DNA of 64,000 nucleotides. Origin: Rhizobium sp. BK313 (GTDB lineage: Bacteria > Pseudomonadota > Alphaproteobacteria > Rhizobiales > Rhizobiaceae). The notes beneath the pieces were generated by a model that saw nothing but the letters and a program-made list of their open reading frames with translations, searched no databases and had not been told where the DNA came from. Made by a program: the position numbers and the translations under genes. Below are positions 62,421 through 64,000 of this stretch, one piece after another. The stretch spans positions 29,967 to 93,966 of the forward strand of contig NZ_JACHZQ010000012.1 in the NCBI RefSeq assembly GCF_014193655.1. The letters run 5' to 3'. Positions within the stretch are counted from its first letter, which is position 1. Every line of letters begins with the position of its first letter.

Positions 62421-64000
62421 TCAGTGGTGCCAGGCGGCCGCTATGGCGTTTTGCAAGGTGGAGTCGGTTGGCATTTGCGTGGCCGATGTTGGATTGAAGC
62501 CGGTGTTGTTGGCGGAATAAGTGGCCATCGCGGAAACTAGTTGGGCGACCTGACTATCCAACTTAGAACCGTCGGATGTGGCGAAGCTTTGCACTGCCTT
62601 TGCAGGCGTGCCGCCGAACCAATCATTGATCGTCAGGCTGTCGGTCGTCCCGAGGATGTCGATTTTCAGATTGTTGCCCGATTGCACGAACCACAGGTTC
62701 TCATCCGACAGATTGGATCCGAAATCCACAAGGCCGGTAGTCGTGCCAGTCGCGGCAGCAATCGTTCCCTGTCCCGCGCCGGTGCCGAAGCTATAGGTCT
62801 CGCCGGTGCCTGTTGCGGTAACGGTGTTGTTGCCGGACAAAATGATCAGATCGTTGTTGCCGCTGATAGTCGCATTTGCGCCGGCCTCAAGTTTCACCGT
62901 GCCACTGGTCGTCGTTATGGAATGAGCGCCGGTGGTTACTGCATCGACAGCATTCCCGGTACCGGAGACAGTGACAAGGCCACTTGCCTTGTCGGTGATC
63001 GTATTCGAACTGCCGGTGATTGTCGCCGTCGCACCGGTTTCTATAGTTACCGTGCCGTTACTGATGGTCGCCGTGTCGGTGGCTCCCTTGACGTCGAGGG
63101 TGATGCCGGTGCCGCTGGTCGCGACGCCGGAACTCGTTCCCTGCTCGGTGATGGCGAAGTTGTTGCCCGTCAAGGTCACCGCACCTGCAACCGTGCTTGT
63201 GCCGACGATCACCGTGCCGCCGTTCAACGTCGCCGCATTGCCGGTGCCCGTCACGTTCAGCGTATCGCCGGTCCCCGTCGACGTCACTGTCGCCGTGCCA
63301 GCCTCGTTGACGATATCCGAGTTGCCGTTGATCGTCGCCGAAGCGCCGGCACCCAAGGTCACCGTGCCGCTGGCAATTGCGATCGTGTCGCCGGTGCCCG
63401 TGACCGTCAGGGTCGAGCCTGTGCCAAGTGCAGTGATCGTGTTGGAATTGCCCTTCACCGTCGCACCCGTCACACCGCTTTCCAGCGTCACCGTGCCGCT
63501 CGCAACTGTCGCCGTCGCCGTCGATCCCGTCATATCGACAGAAATCCCCGCCCCGCTCGTCGTCACCGTCGCGCTTGCCAGTTCCGTGATCGCATCTCCG
63601 TTCCCGGTCAGTGTCAGCGAGTCCGAGGCTTCAACCGTCACCGTGCCATTTTTTACCGTCGCAGTGTCGGTCTTGCCCTTCACATCCAGGCTGATGCCGT
63701 CACCGCTGGTGACAACACCGGAACTGGTCCCTTGCTCGGTGATGGCAAAATTGTCGCCTATCAAAGTTACCGCACCCGCGACCGTGCTCGTGCCGACCAT
63801 CACAGTGCCGCCGGCTAGCGTCGCCGCATTGCCCGTGCCCGTCACGTTCAACGTATCGCCGGTCCCCGTCGAGGTCACTGTCGCCGTGCCTGCCTCATTG
63901 ACGACATCCGAGTTGCCGTTGATCGTCGCCGACGCGCCGGCGCCAATGCTCGCCGTGCCGCTGCTCATTCCGATCGTGTCGCCGGTGCCGGTGACCGTCA
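62421..64000 (-). CDS. C-terminal part of a long repetitive type I-secreted protein (5' end outside window)
   Basis: At least 515 residues at the C terminus, running out of the right edge. Most of it consists of repeats of about 45-54 residues rich in Thr, Gly, Ala, Val and Asn, of the pattern GTVTLxxGAxATIxGNSNxI...TVTGTGDTxxxxxGT. This predicts a regular beta-helix or beta-roll. The last 130 residues form a different domain (ENLWFVQSGNNLKIDILGT, TINDWFGG, LDSQVAQLVSAMATYSA, ending AIAAAWHH), known at the end of rhizobial RTX-like secreted proteins and probably holding the secretion signal. Classic GGxGxD calcium repeats are absent in the visible part. Likely a surface adhesin or matrix protein exported by the adjacent HlyB/HlyD. 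Confidence 0.85.
   Translation of the reverse strand, partial: TVTGTGDTIGMSSGTASIGAGASATINGNSDVVNEAGTATVTSTGTGDTLNVTGTGNAATLAGGTVMVGTSTVAGAVTLIGDNFAITEQGTSSGVVTSGDGISLDVKGKTDTATVKNGTVTVEASDSLTLTGNGDAITELASATVTTSGAGISVDMTGSTATATVASGTVTLESGVTGATVKGNSNTITALGTGSTLTVTGTGDTIAIASGTVTLGAGASATINGNSDIVNEAGTATVTSTGTGDTLNVTGTGNAATLNGGTVIVGTSTVAGAVTLTGNNFAITEQGTSSGVATSGTGITLDVKGATDTATISNGTVTIETGATATITGSSNTITDKASGLVTVSGTGNAVDAVTTGAHSITTTSGTVKLEAGANATISGNNDLIILSGNNTVTATGTGETYSFGTGAGQGTIAAATGTTTGLVDFGSNLSDENLWFVQSGNNLKIDILGTTDSLTINDWFGGTPAKAVQSFATSDGSKLDSQVAQLVSAMATYSANNTGFNPTSATQMPTDSTLQNAIAAAWHH
63070..64000 (-). repeat. 591-bp tandem coding repeat
   Basis: DNA at 63070-63409 recurs at 63661-64000 with few changes, an offset of exactly 591 bp (197 codons). 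Each 591-bp period contains about four of the shorter protein repeats. The second copy continues beyond the window, so more copies are likely. Confidence 0.8.

Overview
The window looks like accessory DNA from a member of the Rhizobiaceae (Rhizobium/Agrobacterium-like alphaproteobacterium). Four things point there: a GC-rich coding style, an orfA-pit phosphate operon, remnants of an alphaproteobacterial imuA-imuB-dnaE2 cassette, and many solute-uptake ABC operons of the kind found on rhizobial chromids and megaplasmids. The assignment is inferred from gene content; no rRNA or tRNA was seen.

Layout. (1) 1-9250 (minus): a type I secretion unit, with a 2664-residue RTX protein carrying a complete haem-peroxidase domain, followed across a hairpin by its PrtD-type exporter ATPase, which runs off the left edge. 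(2) 9633-13912: two NarL-type histidine kinases and two LuxR-type response regulators, clearly paralogous pairs. (3) 14064-19389: a condensation-like fragment, a GMC oxidoreductase, two alpha/beta hydrolases and an AraC regulator. (4) 19547-22240: an IS5-type element beside the wreck of imuA-imuB-dnaE2. (5) 22748-31148: an accessory island with an amidase, a DUF302 protein, TetR regulators, a small secreted peptide and a MacA/MacB-like efflux system. It ends in a TetR gene cut off by the end of an IS6-family element, and then a headless inositol-monophosphatase fragment. (6) 31405-36744: a likely PhoB box, orfA-pit, a di-haem cytochrome c peroxidase and an AcpA-like phosphoesterase. (7) 37098-48808 (minus): a tightly coupled operon of an Opp/Dpp-type ABC importer, a hydantoinase/oxoprolinase and two DUF917 proteins, with a MalT-like regulator upstream. 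(8) 49162-56647: a GntR regulator divergent from an NMT1/TauABC-type importer, amidase, Asp/Glu-hydantoin racemase homologue and a hydantoinase cut by an IS6-family element. (9) 56648-58444: IS6-family copies, one split and partly inverted with a visible 8-bp target footprint, plus an ISL3-like fragment. (10) 58798-64000 (minus): a second type I secretion system (HlyD and HlyB with a C39-like domain) and the C-terminal part of a long repetitive secreted protein that leaves the right edge.

How it fits together. Two separate type I secretion systems each sit next to a large repetitive substrate. Two import-plus-amidohydrolase operons suggest scavenging of cyclic amides (hydantoin, oxoproline or ureide-like compounds), one of them now truncated. 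The segment from about 19.5 to 31.2 kb and the segment from 56.6 to 58.4 kb were reshaped by insertion sequences, leaving several pseudogenes.
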